Origin: DASRAA01 sp036512955 | Lineage (GTDB): Bacteria > Acidobacteriota > Terriglobia > Terriglobales > Acidobacteriaceae | Direction of reading: 5' to 3' | Length of the DNA stretch: 12,391 bases | Assembly: GCA_036512955.1 (NCBI GenBank) | Contig: DATBZX010000331.1 | Span: forward strand, 1 to 12,391 | Shown here: positions 12,010 through 12,391 of the stretch, piece after piece | How positions within the stretch are numbered: the stretch's first letter is position 1 | How the letters are laid out: each line of letters begins with the position of its first letter | Position numbers and translations under genes: made by a program | The notes under the pieces: generated by a model | Databases searched by the model: none | Told to the model about the DNA's origin: nothing | Seen by the model: only the letters and a program-made list of their open reading frames with translations

Positions 12010-12391
12010 ATGATTCCGCTGAAAGACGACGCCCCACGAGTTGGCACCCCATACGTCACGTATTTCCTGATCATCGTGAACACTGTCATGTTCCTGATGG
12101 AATTGTGGATTGGGATGGGAAATTCGCGTCAGTTCAATTTGTTTCTGCAGCAATTCGGCGTCGTGCCGGCCCGGTTCCCGGTGGTCCTGTTGAATCAGGG
12201 ATACGTGCCATGGGATCTTGTCTACCAGTTGGGAACGCGGTACATCCCTACCGCCGCCGCCTTTGTGCCCGTGTTCACCTCGATGTTCCTGCACGGCTCA
12301 TGGGCCCACCTGATATTCAACATGCTCTCGCTATGGATTTTCGGCGATAACGTCGAAGACTACCTGGGACACTTCCGGTATATCGTCCTCT
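12010..12391 (+). CDS. Rhomboid family intramembrane serine protease (5' part, cut by window edge)
   Basis: Only the first 127 codons are present. The frame is open from the ATG at 12010 to the window end and begins MIPLKDDAPRVGTPYVTYFL. TM1 is at about 15-34. A loop of about 55 residues (36-88) follows, with WDLVYQLGTRYIPT. The family-diagnostic segment FTSMFLHGSWAHLIFNMLSLWIFGDNVED (89-117) is next; H100 and N104 form the HxxxN of TM2 that contributes the oxyanion hole. The GxSG serine and the catalytic histidine lie beyond the edge, so activity cannot be judged. No Shine-Dalgarno is seen before 12010. The gene is divergent from truB across a 110-base spacer. Confidence 0.88.
   Translation, partial: MIPLKDDAPRVGTPYVTYFLIIVNTVMFLMELWIGMGNSRQFNLFLQQFGVVPARFPVVLLNQGYVPWDLVYQLGTRYIPTAAAFVPVFTSMFLHGSWAHLIFNMLSLWIFGDNVEDYLGHFRYIVL

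Overview
The window looks like a piece of a chromosome from an Acidobacteriota member, probably a Terriglobia/Koribacter-like lineage. This is an inference. It rests on moderately GC-rich coding sequence, two proteins with the Pro-Glu-Pro / glycine-leucine / arginine-rich C-terminal tail (PEP-CTERM) in the form common in that phylum, several GTG/TTG starts, and many short palindromic or heptameric repeats in the spacers. No rRNA, tRNA, CRISPR array or complete mobile element was found.

Layout. 1-136: one end of an IS5-type insertion sequence (first 18 transposase codons on the minus strand, a candidate terminal inverted repeat and a CTAA target site). 278-880: a secreted six-cysteine PEP-CTERM protein, followed by two terminator hairpins. 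1044-1805 (minus): a stand-alone haem-copper oxidase subunit III with a glycine-rich head. 1936-3383: three plus-strand genes (small membrane-anchored protein, class I methyltransferase, PaaI-like thioesterase). 3450-3740 (minus): a small membrane protein. 3914-4852: pdxS and its terminator. 5155-5751: a second PEP-CTERM protein with a strong leader hairpin. 5752-6501: a 750-base non-coding spacer. 6502-7074: pdxT. 7183-7968: a three-repeat QLW beta-trefoil (ricin-B-like) protein with a TTG start. 8016-8495: glutathione peroxidase. 8647-9975: miaB. 10050-10852: a DUF151 bifunctional-nuclease gene coupled to an unknown 104-residue protein. 11018-11899 (minus): truB. 12010 to the edge: a rhomboid protease cut by the window end.

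How the genes relate. PdxS and PdxT are the two halves of the ribose-5-phosphate-dependent PLP synthase, but here they lie about 1.65 kb apart, separated by a cell-envelope gene and a large spacer. MiaB and TruB are both tRNA-modifying enzymes. The glutathione peroxidase is a stress enzyme. The two PEP-CTERM proteins would need an exosortase that is not in this window.

The least ordinary stretch is the spacer before pdxT. It holds an island of about 34% GC (hand count, 6121-6360) with a near-consensus sigma-70-type promoter. Directly downstream are five 9-base iteron-like units, four carrying GT-N3-AC, then a perfect 11-base inverted repeat. The island is bracketed by two copies of a heptameric repeat about 500 bases apart. 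I cannot name a known element that matches this arrangement.
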